Positions 20,908 to 32,460 of a DNA stretch of 64,000 nt are shown here, piece by piece. Made by a program: the position numbers and the translations under genes. The first letter of the stretch is position 1. Each line of letters opens with the position of its first letter. The notes beneath the pieces are model-generated. The model saw only the letters and a program-made list of their open reading frames with translations, was not told the origin of the DNA and did no database searches. Origin of the DNA: Leclercia adecarboxylata (GTDB lineage Bacteria; Pseudomonadota; Gammaproteobacteria; Enterobacterales; Enterobacteriaceae); the NCBI RefSeq assembly GCF_023639785.1, contig NZ_CP098325.1, forward strand, positions 2,046,001 through 2,110,000, read 5' to 3'.

Positions 20908-22299
<1,392 letters not shown>

Positions 22300-22321
22300 G
22301 CAAGGCGTAATGGCTGATAAA

Positions 22322-22345
22322 AAAACCGCCCACCAGGGCGGTTTT
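22322..22345 (+). terminator. pntAB terminator
   Basis: A 10-bp perfect stem AAAACCGCCC / GGGCGGTTTT with loop ACCA and a T-rich tail, 22 bases after the pntB stop. Confidence 0.9.
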
Positions 22346-22412
22346 CTTATTTCTGCCTTCAGTCTATGCCATCTGTCTATACTTTTACCTTTGTGTAAAG
22401 GGAGGAGAGATA

Positions 22413-23531
22413 ATGCAGTTTTTGTCCCACTTCAATATTCTGGCGCTCATGATGACCCCCACCTTCTGGATCGGCTTTGCCACCGTGGTGGTGGTGACCC
22501 TGCTGGTTTACTGGCTTCTGAAGCGCCTGATCACTTTTGTCCATAAAGGCATAACCAGCTGGGGCGATAAGCATCCCACCACCAACAGGATGCAGTTAGT
22601 CCTCACTGAGATGCTTAACAGAACCAGCAGAGTCCTGCTGTTCGTGGTCGCTTTTCTGTTCAGCCTGCGGTTTATTGATCTCCCCGATCGTCTGTTCGGC
22701 ACCCTGAGCCATGCCTGGTTCCTGGTGTTTGCCATTCAGGTGGCGCTGTGGATGGATCAGGGTGTGGTCTCCTGGCTACGGCACGTGATGCTCGCGCCGG
22801 GGAGTCATAAAAACCCGGTCACCCTGGTAATAACCGGCCTGATCCTGCGGGCGATTGTCTGGTCAGTGATGCTGCTGTCTATTCTTGCCAACGCGGGCGT
22901 CAACATCACTGCTCTGGTTGCCAGTCTGGGGGTGGGGGGTATCGCCATCGCTCTGGCGGTGCAGACCATTCTCAGCGACGTCTTTGCGTCGCTCTCTATT
23001 GGCTTCGACAAGCCCTTTGAGATTGGCGATTTCGTGGTGTTCAACGACGTGGCCGGGACGGTGGAGCACATCGGCCTGAAAACGACGCGCATTCGTAGCC
23101 TGAGCGGGGAACAGATTGTCTGCGGCAATGCGATCCTGCTTCAGCAAACGCTGCATAACTACAAGCGTATGCAGACGCGCCGTATCGTCTTCACCTTCGG
23201 CGTGGCCAGCGACACCCCGCCAGAAAAGCTGCGCGTAATTGGCGATAACGTGAAGAAGATCATCACTGACATTGGCGAAACGCGCTTTGACCGCGCCCAT
23301 CTGCTCGGTTTTGACAAGGACAGGCTGACCTTTGAGGTGGTGCATATCGTTAATACAGCTGATTACAACAAATACATGGATATCCAGCAGGAGATTAACA
23401 TCCGGATTCTGGAGAGCCTGAATGATGAGGGCGTAAAACTGGCCCTGCCAAGCATGGTGCTGCATGCACCCTGGATGAAAGAGGGCGAGGGCGCACAGCC
23501 GTCTTCTCAACAGCCCGCCACCCAGAGCTAA
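22413..23531 (+). CDS. MscS-family mechanosensitive ion channel
   Basis: 372 aa preceded by GGGAGGAGAG. About five N-terminal membrane helices come first. The pore helix region (ANAGVNITALVASLGVGGIA, then ALAVQTILSDVFASLSI) shows the Gly/Ala packing of MscS TM3. A cytosolic beta domain follows (FDKPFEIGDFVV, G-T-VEHIGLKTTRIR). It gates open under membrane tension to release solutes on hypo-osmotic shock. It has no equivalent between pntB and its neighbour in E. coli K-12 and resembles the YbdG/YnaI size class more than MscS itself. Confidence 0.88.
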   Translation: MQFLSHFNILALMMTPTFWIGFATVVVVTLLVYWLLKRLITFVHKGITSWGDKHPTTNRMQLVLTEMLNRTSRVLLFVVAFLFSLRFIDLPDRLFGTLSHAWFLVFAIQVALWMDQGVVSWLRHVMLAPGSHKNPVTLVITGLILRAIVWSVMLLSILANAGVNITALVASLGVGGIAIALAVQTILSDVFASLSIGFDKPFEIGDFVVFNDVAGTVEHIGLKTTRIRSLSGEQIVCGNAILLQQTLHNYKRMQTRRIVFTFGVASDTPPEKLRVIGDNVKKIITDIGETRFDRAHLLGFDKDRLTFEVVHIVNTADYNKYMDIQQEINIRILESLNDEGVKLALPSMVLHAPWMKEGEGAQPSSQQPATQS

Positions 23532-23561
23532 AAAAAAGCCCGCCAGATGGCGGGCTTTTTT
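23532..23561. terminator. Bidirectional terminator between mscS-type gene and uspE
   Basis: A 13-bp stem AAAAAAGCCCGCC / GGCGGGCTTTTTT with loop AGAT serves both convergent genes. Confidence 0.9.
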
Positions 23562-23565
23562 TCGC

Positions 23566-24516
23566 TTAGTCGTCTTCCTCGTCGTCGAGTTCGACCGGGG
23601 TCTGATACTGATCCGGCTTGATGACCAGCAGGTCACAGCGCAGATGGTCAATCACCTGTTCCGCGGTGTTGCCCAGGAACGCGGCGGAAATTCCGGTGCG
23701 GCCAATAGTGCCTAACACCACGATACCGGCCTGCAGATGCTCTGACAGGTCCGGGATCACCTCTTCCGGCAGCCCTTTTTCAACGTGGGTCAGTTTTTCA
23801 TCGATGCCGAACTTCTGTCGCAGCGCTTTCATCGCCAGCAGATGCTGTCCGCGGATGGCATCGTTATAAACGGTGGGATCAAATTCCGGGAGTTCGATAG
23901 CAATGTTGATGGGGGTGATCGGGTAGGCGCCAACAAGGTGGACTTCAGTGTGGTTGACCTTCTCGGCGAGATAGACCGTCTCTTTGACCAGCTTCTCGTT
24001 CAGGGCGTTGTGGTAATTCTCTTCGCTGGCGAGGTTCACCGCCACTACCGCTTTACCGCCTTCCGGCCACGGCTGGTCTTTGACCATCCATACCGGGCAC
24101 GGGCATTTGCGCAGCAGGTGCCAGTCGGTCGGGGTGAAAATCACCGCCTCAAGCTTATCGTGCTGGTGGGCCATTTTCAGCAGCAGATCGTGTTCGCCGC
24201 TGATCACTTCCTGAATGATGGCTTCAAACGGACGGTTGTGCCACACCACTTTAATTTCGATAGGCACACCGGCATCAAGATAGAATTTTGCCTGCTCGCG
24301 GATCCATGCGGTGCGCTGGCTGATCACTCCCTGACGCATAGCGGTGCGTTCGTCAGGCGACAGAAGGGTGGTCATTTCGTAAGAGAAGTCATATATCGGC
24401 AGAAACGCTTTGATTCTGCCACCAATCCGTTGATGTAAATAGACAGCTCGTCGTAACGCCGGTTGATCGTCCTGATTAGGATCGATGGCCACCAGCATGT
24501 TTTGATACTTTGCCAT
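23566..24516 (-). CDS. uspE: Universal stress protein E
   Basis: 316 aa, a tandem Usp protein with two Rossmann-like Usp domains (about 1-150 and 155-305). The second ends [35 protein letters not shown], which contains the nucleotide-binding G-x2-G-x9-G(S/T) type loop. It is cytosolic and in E. coli is involved in DNA-damage resistance, motility and adhesion. It lies just downstream of fnr on the same strand, as in E. coli. Confidence 0.96.
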   Translation of the reverse strand: MAKYQNMLVAIDPNQDDQPALRRAVYLHQRIGGRIKAFLPIYDFSYEMTTLLSPDERTAMRQGVISQRTAWIREQAKFYLDAGVPIEIKVVWHNRPFEAIIQEVISGEHDLLLKMAHQHDKLEAVIFTPTDWHLLRKCPCPVWMVKDQPWPEGGKAVVAVNLASEENYHNALNEKLVKETVYLAEKVNHTEVHLVGAYPITPINIAIELPEFDPTVYNDAIRGQHLLAMKALRQKFGIDEKLTHVEKGLPEEVIPDLSEHLQAGIVVLGTIGRTGISAAFLGNTAEQVIDHLRCDLLVIKPDQYQTPVELDDEEDD

Positions 24517-24653
24517 ACAGGTCTCCTTACTACTGTCACCACAGTCTGTAATTAAAAGAGTAACCTATATATCTGAAATGAAACAGGGGGGAAGTTTTGC
24601 CAGATCAATAAATCAGTAAAATTACCGATCTGGCAAGCAGAAGTCAGATGAAT

Positions 24654-25406
24654 TTATGCCACGTTGCGCGAGTGGCCCGCCAGCACCGCCAGCGCTTCAC
24701 CGTTTTCAATGGTGATGTACTTGCCTTTTACCGCCAGCATGCCGCTTTTCTGGAAACGTCCCAGCAGACGGCTGATGGTTTCAACGGTCAGGCCCAGGTA
24801 GTTACCAATATCGCCACGGGTCATGGTCAGACGGAACTCGCGAGGAGAGAAACCGCGCTCGGCAAAACGACGGGAGAGGTTATAGATAAACGCCGCCAGA
24901 CGCTCTTCTGCATTCTTTTTAGAAAGCAGCAGAATCATGTCCTGATCGCCTTTGATCTCGCCGCTCATCAGACGCATCATCTGCTGACGCAGGTTTGGCA
25001 TTTTGCCTGACAGATCGTCGAGGGTTTCAAACGGGATTTCGCAAACCATTGAGGTCTCGAGCGCCTGAGCAAAGCTCGGGTGGTTACCGGTGCCGATAGC
25101 GTCAAAGCCAACCAGATCGCCTGCCAGGTGGAAGCCCGTGATCTGTTCGTCGCCCTGCTCGGTGATGGTATAGCTTTTGATGGTGCCAGAGCGGATAGCG
25201 TACAGCGACTTCAGTTCGTCTCCCGCTTTAAACAGCGTCTGCCCTTTCTGAATCGGCTTTTTACGCTCGATAATGTTATCAAGCTGATCAAGCTCGTGCT
25301 CATTCAGGGTAAACGGGATACAGAGCTGGCTGATGCTGCAGTCCTGACAATGGATAGCACAACCGCCAGACTGAATGCGTCGAATAATTCGCTTTTCCGG
25401 GATCAT
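24654..25406 (-). CDS. fnr: Oxygen-responsive global regulator Fnr
   Basis: 250 aa starting [20 protein letters not shown]. Cluster cysteines are Cys20, Cys23 and Cys29 (Cys16 also present), plus the internal Cys near 122 in SMVCEIP. The cyclic-nucleotide-fold sensor (about 30-140) leads via a dimer helix to the HTH, whose recognition helix reads [14 protein letters not shown]. It is a dimer when it carries [4Fe-4S] and controls the anaerobic switch. A TTG four codons upstream is a possible but unlikely alternative start. An FNR box lies at 25426-25439. Confidence 0.98.
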   Translation of the reverse strand: MIPEKRIIRRIQSGGCAIHCQDCSISQLCIPFTLNEHELDQLDNIIERKKPIQKGQTLFKAGDELKSLYAIRSGTIKSYTITEQGDEQITGFHLAGDLVGFDAIGTGNHPSFAQALETSMVCEIPFETLDDLSGKMPNLRQQMMRLMSGEIKGDQDMILLLSKKNAEERLAAFIYNLSRRFAERGFSPREFRLTMTRGDIGNYLGLTVETISRLLGRFQKSGMLAVKGKYITIENGEALAVLAGHSRNVA

Positions 25407-25425
25407 AGGTTTGCTCAAGCCTTAA

Positions 25426-25439
25426 TTGATATTGGTCAA
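25426..25439. promoter_or_regulatory. FNR box upstream of fnr
   Basis: On the minus strand the site is TTGACCAATATCAA, 9 of the 10 defined bases of TTGAT-N4-ATCAA. It begins about 20 bases upstream of the fnr ATG, consistent with the established negative autoregulation of fnr in E. coli. Confidence 0.75.
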
Positions 25440-25588
25440 TTTTAACATCTTTTTTGACCCTGTGTAAGCCTGGTAAACCATCATTAAGGACAAGTTACGT
25501 GAATGTGCCAGCATCTTCTTGAAATTCCACAACTTGGCTGCGGATATTTCGTCTAACTTAAGGAATATTAAGCACTAAAAGCCTGGAG

Positions 25589-26104
25589 CTACAGTAATAA
25601 ATAGCCTTCGTGACGCAGTAACCACTCCTTGCGCTGCACCCCGCCTGCATAGCCTGTGAGGGCGCCGCTACGTCCGATTACGCGGTGGCAGGGCACCACA
25701 ATACTGACCGGATTGGCGCCGTTTGCCGCACCGACGGCACGTGCCGCACCCGGGCGGCCAAGCTGCTCTGCCAGCTGCCCGTAATGCATCACCTGCCCGC
25801 AGGGGATCGCGCGCAACGCCTGCCACACTTCACGCTGAAAAGGGGTGCCGCCGGTTGCGGTGGGCAGGGTATCGATAATGCTGAGATCGCCCTCGAACCA
25901 GGCGGTGAGCTTATCGCTCAATCCGCCCGGATTGCGGGCGCTGATGCGCTCATAGCCCTGCGCCCGGTAGTGGATATTCAGCAGCTCCACCATCCGGTTG
26001 CTGTGCTCTTCCCACTCCACCGCGCGCAGGTTGAATTGCTCATCGGCAATTACCCACAGTGGCCCCAGGGGCGTCGCAATTTTGTCTTCGAGCAATCTCA
26101 GCAT
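25589..26104 (-). CDS. ogt: O6-alkylguanine-DNA alkyltransferase Ogt
   Basis: 171 aa, as in E. coli. The active-site motif PCHRV places the alkyl-acceptor Cys139. The HTH region includes [18 protein letters not shown], and the asparagine-hinge segment is [14 protein letters not shown]. It repairs O6-methylguanine and O4-methylthymine by irreversible transfer to itself. It starts 10 bases after the abgT stop, so it may be co-transcribed with the abg operon. Confidence 0.97.
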   Translation of the reverse strand: MLRLLEDKIATPLGPLWVIADEQFNLRAVEWEEHSNRMVELLNIHYRAQGYERISARNPGGLSDKLTAWFEGDLSIIDTLPTATGGTPFQREVWQALRAIPCGQVMHYGQLAEQLGRPGAARAVGAANGANPVSIVVPCHRVIGRSGALTGYAGGVQRKEWLLRHEGYLLL

Positions 26105-26114
26105 CAGGTGTTCC

Positions 26115-27641
26115 TTAGTTCAGTCGCGGGTAGATACCAGGCCCGATGGGCAGGCCGACAAGATACCACGCCACCAGCATCAGCAACCATACCCCTAAAA
26201 AGAGAAGCGGATAGGGCAGCACCAGCGAATAGTAGGTACCCAGCTTCGCCTCGGGCTTATAGCGTTGCAGGAAGCCCAGGAACAGCGGCACGAACGGCGA
26301 CACCGGGGCCAGCGGGATCACCGACGAATCCGCCACGCGGAACAGGATCTGCGCAAATGCCGGGTGGAAGCCGAGCAGCATAAACATCGGCACGAAGATA
26401 GGGGCGAGGATGGACCAGATGGCCGACCCGCTGGCGATAAACATACACAGCAGGGACGACAGCAGCGCCAGGCCAACGAACGCCGGTACGCCACTCAGCC
26501 CGGCAGACTCCAGAATGTCGGTCAGCCCCACCGCCATAAACTTGCCCATGTTGCTCCAGTTAAACATGGCAACAAACTGCGCCAGCGGGAACACCATCAC
26601 AATAAACCCGGCCATCTCTTTCATCGGCTCGATCATCAGCTGGGGCAGATCGCCCTGACGACGCACTTTGCCGGTGGCAATGCCGTAGGCCAGCGAGACA
26701 ACAAAGAAGAAGAGGATGATCAGCGGCACGATACCTTTAATAAAGGGCGAGGGCAGGACGGTATGCTTCACCGGATCGCGCAGGATGCCGTTCTCCGGCA
26801 CCACCATCAGCGCAATGGCGGCGATGAACAGCAGGGATACCACCCCGGCCACGCGCAGGCCCCGGCGCTGTTCAGGCGATAACGCATCCAGCTTCTCGTC
26901 GCTGCTACCCTGCCACTTGCCCAGACGCGGTTCGACAATCTTATCGGTAATAAGCCCGCCGACAATGGTCAGCACAATCACCGAACTGGCCATAAAGTAC
27001 CAGTTGTCGATCACGCTGACGTGCATTGCAGCATCGATGGATTTTGCCGCCTCGGTGCTGATGCCCGAGAGCAGCACGTCGGTAGTGACAATCAGCAGGT
27101 TGGCGGTAAAGCCGCAGCCGACCCCGGCAATGGCCGCCAGCAGGCCCGCTACCGGATGCCGTCCTACCGCCAGGAAGATCAGCGCCCCCATTGGCGGCAT
27201 GATCACCAGCGCGGCATCCGAGGAGATATGGCTGAAGAAAGCGATAAACAGCACCATATAGCTGGCATAACGGGCACTGACGTGAGAGGCCATTTTGACC
27301 ATCAGCGCAGGCAGCAAGCCGGAGCGCTCAGCCAGACCCGCCCCGAGCACCAGCGCAAGGATGGCACCCAGCGGCGCAAAGCCGCTGAAGTTTTTGATCA
27401 CGTTGGGTAAAAACCAGTGCAGGCCTTCGACGCTGAGCAGGTTTTTCACCGCCACCATGCTGCCGTCAGCCGGGTTGCGGGCGCTGACGTCAAAAGCGGA
27501 CAGGACTGCGGTAGCGATCATCAAAATCACAATCAAATAGACAAAAAGCAGGAAAGGATGCGGCACTTTATTGCCGACCCTTTCAACCCAACCATAGAGC
27601 TTGCCGGATGGGGAATGCGAAGGTATGGATGACATACTCAT
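26115..27641 (-). CDS. abgT: p-Aminobenzoyl-glutamate importer AbgT
   Basis: 508 aa, very hydrophobic with about nine membrane helices plus two re-entrant hairpins as in the AbgT family. It takes up p-aminobenzoyl-glutamate, a folate breakdown product, for cleavage by AbgAB. It is the third gene of abgA-abgB-abgT, lying 47 bases beyond abgB. Relatives such as MtrF also act in sulfonamide resistance, but the operon context favours import. Confidence 0.96.
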   Translation of the reverse strand: MSMSSIPSHSPSGKLYGWVERVGNKVPHPFLLFVYLIVILMIATAVLSAFDVSARNPADGSMVAVKNLLSVEGLHWFLPNVIKNFSGFAPLGAILALVLGAGLAERSGLLPALMVKMASHVSARYASYMVLFIAFFSHISSDAALVIMPPMGALIFLAVGRHPVAGLLAAIAGVGCGFTANLLIVTTDVLLSGISTEAAKSIDAAMHVSVIDNWYFMASSVIVLTIVGGLITDKIVEPRLGKWQGSSDEKLDALSPEQRRGLRVAGVVSLLFIAAIALMVVPENGILRDPVKHTVLPSPFIKGIVPLIILFFFVVSLAYGIATGKVRRQGDLPQLMIEPMKEMAGFIVMVFPLAQFVAMFNWSNMGKFMAVGLTDILESAGLSGVPAFVGLALLSSLLCMFIASGSAIWSILAPIFVPMFMLLGFHPAFAQILFRVADSSVIPLAPVSPFVPLFLGFLQRYKPEAKLGTYYSLVLPYPLLFLGVWLLMLVAWYLVGLPIGPGIYPRLN

Positions 27642-27688
27642 GGGCGTTCCTCGGGAGTGTTGTGTTGTTATGTTGTTGTGATGTTTTA

Positions 27689-29134
27689 TTATTTTAAAGG
27701 TGACGGCGTCACATTGTCTGGGATCGGACAGTGATACGGTTTGTCAGTGAGCTGTTGAGTAAACTCCTCCCGGCAGGCGGCCAGCAGCGCGGAATCCTGC
27801 ATCAGGTTAAGGACGGTTGCGCCCATCACTTTGCCGGCGTGCAGCATGCCTTTATGGGCGATAGAGGTGCGGCCCTGCGCCACCAGTTGCCAGGTATGCA
27901 GCGGGGTGCCCACGGTGAAGCAGGGGCTGAAGCACTGGGCCACGGGCATTTTCCAGCTGACATCGCCCACGTCGGTGGAGCCTGCCAGCACGTCATCGGT
28001 GATGGCGTAAGGCGCCACTTCGTCAATCAGCAGGGTCTGCTGATGGCGGCGGGCGAACGCTTTACCCTCTTTCCCCCCGGTTGCGGCAATGTTTTTCAGG
28101 CTATTTTGCAGATCGTTGTCGCTCAGCGTGGCGCGGATCTCTGCGGCAAAGGCGCGTTCCTCCTCGCTCCATGCCGGGGTGCCGTAATGCTGAACGGCGC
28201 TGTACATAGCCGCCTCCAGCGTACGGTTAGGCAGATAGCTGGAGCAGGCCTTTTCAAAGCGACGTTCTACGGTGGTTTCAGTCATCATTGCTGCGCCCTG
28301 GGCAATCTTTTCGATACGCTCGTAGATCTGCTGCGCGTCGGCCATTTCCGGGGCGCGGATCAGATACAGCACTTCCGCCTGGGCCTGCACCACGTTCGGT
28401 GAAATCCCGCCGGTGTCGGTGATGGCGTAATGGACCCGGGCTTTCTCAATGATGTGTTCATTCAGGAAATTAGTGCCGGTCGTCATCAGCGTGACGGCAT
28501 CCAGCGCGCTGCGCCCCAGATGCGGAGAGTTCGCCGCATGGGCCGCCGTGCCGTGAAAACGCCAGGCGACCTGGATGTTGGCCAGGGTACTGACGTTAAA
28601 CATGCCGGCGAAGGCTTCGGGATGCCAGGTGACGGCAGCGTCCACGTCATCGAACAGCCCCTCGCGCACCATAAAGGTTTTACCCGAGCCGCCTTCTTCC
28701 CCTGGACAGCCGTAAAAGCGCACGGTGCCGCTGCCGCCGTGCTGCTCCAGCCAGCTTTTGACCGCCACGGCCCCTGCGAGAGCGGCGGTGCCAAGCAGGT
28801 TATGCCCGCAGCCGTGGCCGTTAGCACCCGGCGTATCGCTTTGTGGTGTGGCACAGTGCGCCTGCTGGCTCAAACCCGCCAGGGCGTCGTATTCCCCCAG
28901 CAGGGCGATAACCGGTTTCCCTTCGCCGTAGCTGGCAATAAAGGCGTTCGGCACGCCGCCGGCTTCACGGGTAAGGGTAAAACCTGCCTCTTCCAGGGCG
29001 CCGGCAAGCCGTTCGGCAGACCAGAACTCTTCAAATCGGGTTTCCGGATGATCCCAGATCTCATCGGCAATGGCGGTGAAATGGTGAGCGCGGGTCTCAA
29101 TGGCATCATCAACAAAACGGTAAACTGGCTGCAT
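27689..29134 (-). CDS. abgB: p-Aminobenzoyl-glutamate hydrolase subunit B
   Basis: 481 aa. The start [13 protein letters not shown] at 29134 aligns with E. coli AbgB and shares one base with the abgA stop (TAATG). It is an M20 aminoacylase-type metallopeptidase. Metal-site motifs are visible in [16 protein letters not shown] sequence ([10 protein letters not shown]), [11 protein letters not shown] and HPEAFAGMF, with TSIAHKG near the C-terminus. Together with AbgA it releases p-aminobenzoate and glutamate. Confidence 0.96.
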   Translation of the reverse strand: MQPVYRFVDDAIETRAHHFTAIADEIWDHPETRFEEFWSAERLAGALEEAGFTLTREAGGVPNAFIASYGEGKPVIALLGEYDALAGLSQQAHCATPQSDTPGANGHGCGHNLLGTAALAGAVAVKSWLEQHGGSGTVRFYGCPGEEGGSGKTFMVREGLFDDVDAAVTWHPEAFAGMFNVSTLANIQVAWRFHGTAAHAANSPHLGRSALDAVTLMTTGTNFLNEHIIEKARVHYAITDTGGISPNVVQAQAEVLYLIRAPEMADAQQIYERIEKIAQGAAMMTETTVERRFEKACSSYLPNRTLEAAMYSAVQHYGTPAWSEEERAFAAEIRATLSDNDLQNSLKNIAATGGKEGKAFARRHQQTLLIDEVAPYAITDDVLAGSTDVGDVSWKMPVAQCFSPCFTVGTPLHTWQLVAQGRTSIAHKGMLHAGKVMGATVLNLMQDSALLAACREEFTQQLTDKPYHCPIPDNVTPSPLK

Positions 29135-30444
29135 TACACACCTCGCGTCCACGGGAAGTTAAGCGCGGTACGCGCCAGGGTTTCGATGGCAATCAGCATC
29201 ACCGTCTCGTCAAAGTCGAATTTTTCGTTGTGATGTCCGGCGCTGAGGGTAGTGCCAAACACCATATAGGAGGCGAGCCCGCCGTTTTGCTGAACCCGCG
29301 CCATCATCAGGGTGGCGTCTTCAGAGCCGGCAGGGGCTTTCACCCTGTCGATGGCCTGCTCAACGCCGGGAACCTGGGCCGCCTGTTCGCGCAGGTAACT
29401 TACCCACGCCGGGGATGGCGTGCTGGAAGTCGCCGCACCCATCAGTCGTAGCTCATGGCTGACCCCGTGCATTGCTGCTGCGCCGTCGATCACCGCTTTC
29501 GCGCGCTCGAACACATAGTTGTTGATGGCTTCGCTCTCGCCGCGCGTCTCTATCTTCAGCAGGGCGCTGGCGGGCACAACGTTACGGCCGCTGCCCGCCT
29601 GCATCACGCCAACGTTCACCCGGGATGCCCCTTCGCTGTGCGGGGCGATACTGTGCAGACCGATGGCGGCTTGGGCGGCGGCCAGCAGGGCGTTACGCCC
29701 CTCTTCGGGTTTACCGCCTGCGTGCGCCGCCACGCCGGTGAAGCGCACGTCAAATTTGGTGGTGGCCATAAAGTTATCGCTGCCGCAGATCACGGTGCCC
29801 GCCGGTACGCCGGTGCCGATATGAATGGCGGTGAAGTAATCCACGCCGTCCAGCGCGCCTGCCGCAACCATTGCCCGCGCGCCGCGGGTGCCCTCTTCGG
29901 CAGGCTGGAAGATGAGTTTGATGGTGCCGTTAAGCTGCTCGCGGTACTGCATCAGCACGTGCGCCAGCCCAAGACCGATGGTGGTGTGACCGTCGTGGGC
30001 GCAGGCATGCATCATGCCGTCGTTACAGGAGGCAAAACCTTCCCGGAAGGGAAGATGGTCGTTGTCGCGGGCTTCATCCAGATCCAGCGCGTCCATATCC
30101 ACGCGAAACGCCATCGTCGGCCCAGGGCGGCCGGAGTGCAACGTGGCGACAATACCGGCGAAGCCGCCTTCAAAAGCGCCAAGCCATTTTTCAGGCGCGC
30201 CCTGCTCACGGGCCCGGGCAAAGGCTGCTGCCAGAGTGGCATCGTCAGGCAGGCCCATCCGGCTGTCAGCATCGACCACATCGCGCCCCATTGCCAGGTC
30301 GTAGCCCAGCTGGTCCAGCACCTCTGCGACCTTTGCCGCCGTGCGGAACTCGACCCATCCGGATTCAGCAAAATGGTGGAAATCACGCCGCCAGGCGATG
30401 AGTTGCGGGAAGAGGGCCTTCAGATCCTGCGCCAGATTATGCAT
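29134..30444 (-). CDS. abgA: p-Aminobenzoyl-glutamate hydrolase subunit A
   Basis: 436 aa. The ATG at 30444 follows [26 protein letters not shown] aligns with E. coli AbgA after its variable first residues. It is an M20 peptidase with metal-site motifs [22 protein letters not shown] (E. coli has HACGHDGH) and [11 protein letters not shown]. It is the first gene of the abg operon and divergent from its regulator abgR (174 bases apart). Confidence 0.96.
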   Translation of the reverse strand: MHNLAQDLKALFPQLIAWRRDFHHFAESGWVEFRTAAKVAEVLDQLGYDLAMGRDVVDADSRMGLPDDATLAAAFARAREQGAPEKWLGAFEGGFAGIVATLHSGRPGPTMAFRVDMDALDLDEARDNDHLPFREGFASCNDGMMHACAHDGHTTIGLGLAHVLMQYREQLNGTIKLIFQPAEEGTRGARAMVAAGALDGVDYFTAIHIGTGVPAGTVICGSDNFMATTKFDVRFTGVAAHAGGKPEEGRNALLAAAQAAIGLHSIAPHSEGASRVNVGVMQAGSGRNVVPASALLKIETRGESEAINNYVFERAKAVIDGAAAMHGVSHELRLMGAATSSTPSPAWVSYLREQAAQVPGVEQAIDRVKAPAGSEDATLMMARVQQNGGLASYMVFGTTLSAGHHNEKFDFDETVMLIAIETLARTALNFPWTRGV

Positions 30445-30618
30445 ATCGTTTCCTGTATCATAAGAATATGTGAACTGCTTCACACTGTGATAGTTTTTAC
30501 TTATCACTAACCGTTTTTTCACAGATTTAACCGTTCTTGGCTTACCCTGGCACAATCAATTCCATTACAGTAGATGACAGTTTCTTTTCTCTGATAAACA
30601 ACGGTTATCGGTTCCGAC

Positions 30619-31527
30619 ATGACATTTCAGGTTAAATTTCATCAGCTGCGGGCGTTTGTGGAAGTGGCGAAACAGGGAAGCATTCGTGGTGCCAGCCGGG
30701 TGCTTAACCTGTCGCAACCGGCGTTAACCAAATCCATTAAAGAGCTGGAGGAAGGGATCTCGGCGCAGCTGTTTATCCGGCGCAGCAAAGGGGTAACCCT
30801 TACCGAGTGCGGCGAGAGCTTTTACCAGCATGCCAGCCTGATCCTCGAGGAGCTGCGCAACGCCCAGGATGATATCCGGCAGCGGCAGGGCCAGCAGGCC
30901 GGGCAGATTAATATCGGTATGGGTGCCAGTATCGCCCGTATGTTAATGCCTGCCGTTATTACCCGCTTTCATCAGCAGCATCCGCAGGTCAAGGTGCGGA
31001 TAATGGAGGGGCAATTAGTTTCGATGATAAATGAATTACGCCAGGGCGAACTCGATTTCACGATTAATACCTATTACCAGGGGCCTTATGATCATGAATT
31101 CACGTTCGAAAAATTGTTTGAGAAACCCTTTGCGATATTTTGTCGGGAAGGCCATCCGGCGACTGGCGCTAAATCCATTAATGAGTTACTGAAATATAGC
31201 TGGACGATGCCAACCCCGCGCGGCAGTTATTATAAGCAACTGGAAGAGATGTTTTCCCACCGGGAACAGATCCCGCATATTGGCGTGGTATGTGAAACCT
31301 TTTCGTCGAGCATCAGCCTGGTGGCGCAAAGCGATTTTCTCAGCATTTTGCCGCAGGAGCTGGGCTGCGACCCGCTTCTGGCGCACCGTCTGGTGATGAT
31401 CCCGGTGAAAGAGCCGTTACCCAGAGCAACCTATTACCTTATACAGAGAAGAGACTCTCGTCAGACGCCATTAACCGCGTCATTAATCACACAATTCAGA
31501 CGACACGCCCGACAGGTTATTTCTTAA
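30619..31527 (+). CDS. abgR: LysR-type regulator of the abg operon
   Basis: 302 aa, the same as E. coli AbgR. The winged HTH is FHQLRAFVEVAKQGSIRGAS...LNLSQPALTKSIKELEE, followed by an effector domain. It is divergent from abgA, the standard arrangement for control of abgABT. The gene is followed on the opposite strand by mcaS. Confidence 0.95.
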   Translation: MTFQVKFHQLRAFVEVAKQGSIRGASRVLNLSQPALTKSIKELEEGISAQLFIRRSKGVTLTECGESFYQHASLILEELRNAQDDIRQRQGQQAGQINIGMGASIARMLMPAVITRFHQQHPQVKVRIMEGQLVSMINELRQGELDFTINTYYQGPYDHEFTFEKLFEKPFAIFCREGHPATGAKSINELLKYSWTMPTPRGSYYKQLEEMFSHREQIPHIGVVCETFSSSISLVAQSDFLSILPQELGCDPLLAHRLVMIPVKEPLPRATYYLIQRRDSRQTPLTASLITQFRRHARQVIS

Positions 31528-31540
31528 CCAACTTAAGGAT

Positions 31541-31633
31541 AAAAAAATGGAGCCTGTCGACATCCAACAGACCCCACAGTACACACAGCATTGCTCCACA
31601 TGCGACTCTGCTTATTGTTTCCATAGTGCAGAT
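31541..31633 (-). ncRNA. mcaS: Small RNA McaS
   Basis: About 93 nt between abgR and smrA, the E. coli mcaS location. The 3' half contains GCTGTGTGTACTG and GGATGTCGACAGGCTC, nearly identical to E. coli McaS as I recall it. It ends in a G/C hairpin (GGGTCTG with CAGGCTC, wobble pairs) and seven T. The 5' end differs but keeps a TCTGC...GCAGA hairpin. A -10-like TATATA lies at 31640-31645. McaS is an Hfq- and CsrA-binding RNA acting on csgD, flhDC and pga. I see no clear CRP box upstream. Confidence 0.85.
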
Positions 31634-31884
31634 ACCTTTATATATAGCATTTCCTGACAATAATACAGATAAGAAAGCGCCTGGTTTTAAAAAGTTTAAT
31701 GTAAGTCATAAAGTTAAACGTTCATAAAAATAAACTTAAGTACAGTTTAAATAATTAATAAATTAACTGTATTTATTATTGTTTTTTAAACGATGGGCAG
31801 GAACCCTGTCCGTCAGGACCACGGTGCATTGAGCCAGATGTTGGGCGCAGGTATAGTAGCCTGTCAGCTAAGCAGGAGGATGCC

Positions 31885-32448
31885 ATGAAACCAGACGATA
31901 AATCGCTTTTTCTTGATGCGATGGGAGAGGTCCAGCCTCTCAAGCGCTGTACTGATGTCCACTGGCAACCCGCCCGCACCACGCGCACCCGCCAGCCTGT
32001 GGATACCAGCCAGCTCGATAACTTTCTGACGACCGGTTTTCTGGACGTCATCCCTCTGGCCGAGCCGCTGGCTTTCCAGCGTGAAGGGGTACAGCAGGGC
32101 GTCACGGACAAACTGCGTTCGGGAAAATACCCGCGCCAGGCGAGCCTGACCCTGCTTCGCCAGACCGTTGAGCAGTGCCGCCAGCAGCTGTATACCTTTA
32201 TCCGCCAGGCGGAGCGCGACGGCCTGCGTAACCTGATCATCATTCACGGTAAAGGCCGCGATGATAACTCTCATGCCAACATCGTACGCAGTTATCTGGC
32301 GCGCTGGCTGACCGAGTTCGATGCGGTGCAGGCGTATTGCGTGGCCCAACCGCACCACGGCGGGAGCGGCGCCTGCTACGTTGCGCTGCGTAAATCCGGC
32401 GAAGCGAAGCAGGAAAACTTTGAGCGTCACGCCAAACGCAGCCGCTAA
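31885..32448 (+). CDS. smrA: Smr-domain DNA endonuclease SmrA
   Basis: 187 aa, start behind AGCAGGAGG. The C-terminal Smr domain (about 85-175) has the family signature LRNLIIIHGKGRDD and the terminal HHGGSGACYVALR. The family nicks DNA or RNA, and E. coli SmrA (YdaL) has DNA endonuclease activity. The N-terminal part carries the YdaL-type LDAMGEVQPL region. An MDR reductase gene follows after 12 bases, probably co-transcribed. Confidence 0.92.
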   Translation: MKPDDKSLFLDAMGEVQPLKRCTDVHWQPARTTRTRQPVDTSQLDNFLTTGFLDVIPLAEPLAFQREGVQQGVTDKLRSGKYPRQASLTLLRQTVEQCRQQLYTFIRQAERDGLRNLIIIHGKGRDDNSHANIVRSYLARWLTEFDAVQAYCVAQPHHGGSGACYVALRKSGEAKQENFERHAKRSR

Positions 32449-32460
32449 GTCCTGAAGCGT

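Noticed and set aside
31547..31657. 36-codon plus-strand ORF with AAGGAT before its ATG and three cysteines
   Set aside because: It is exactly antisense to the McaS small RNA. The apparent Shine-Dalgarno and A-run come from the sRNA terminator and sequence beyond it.
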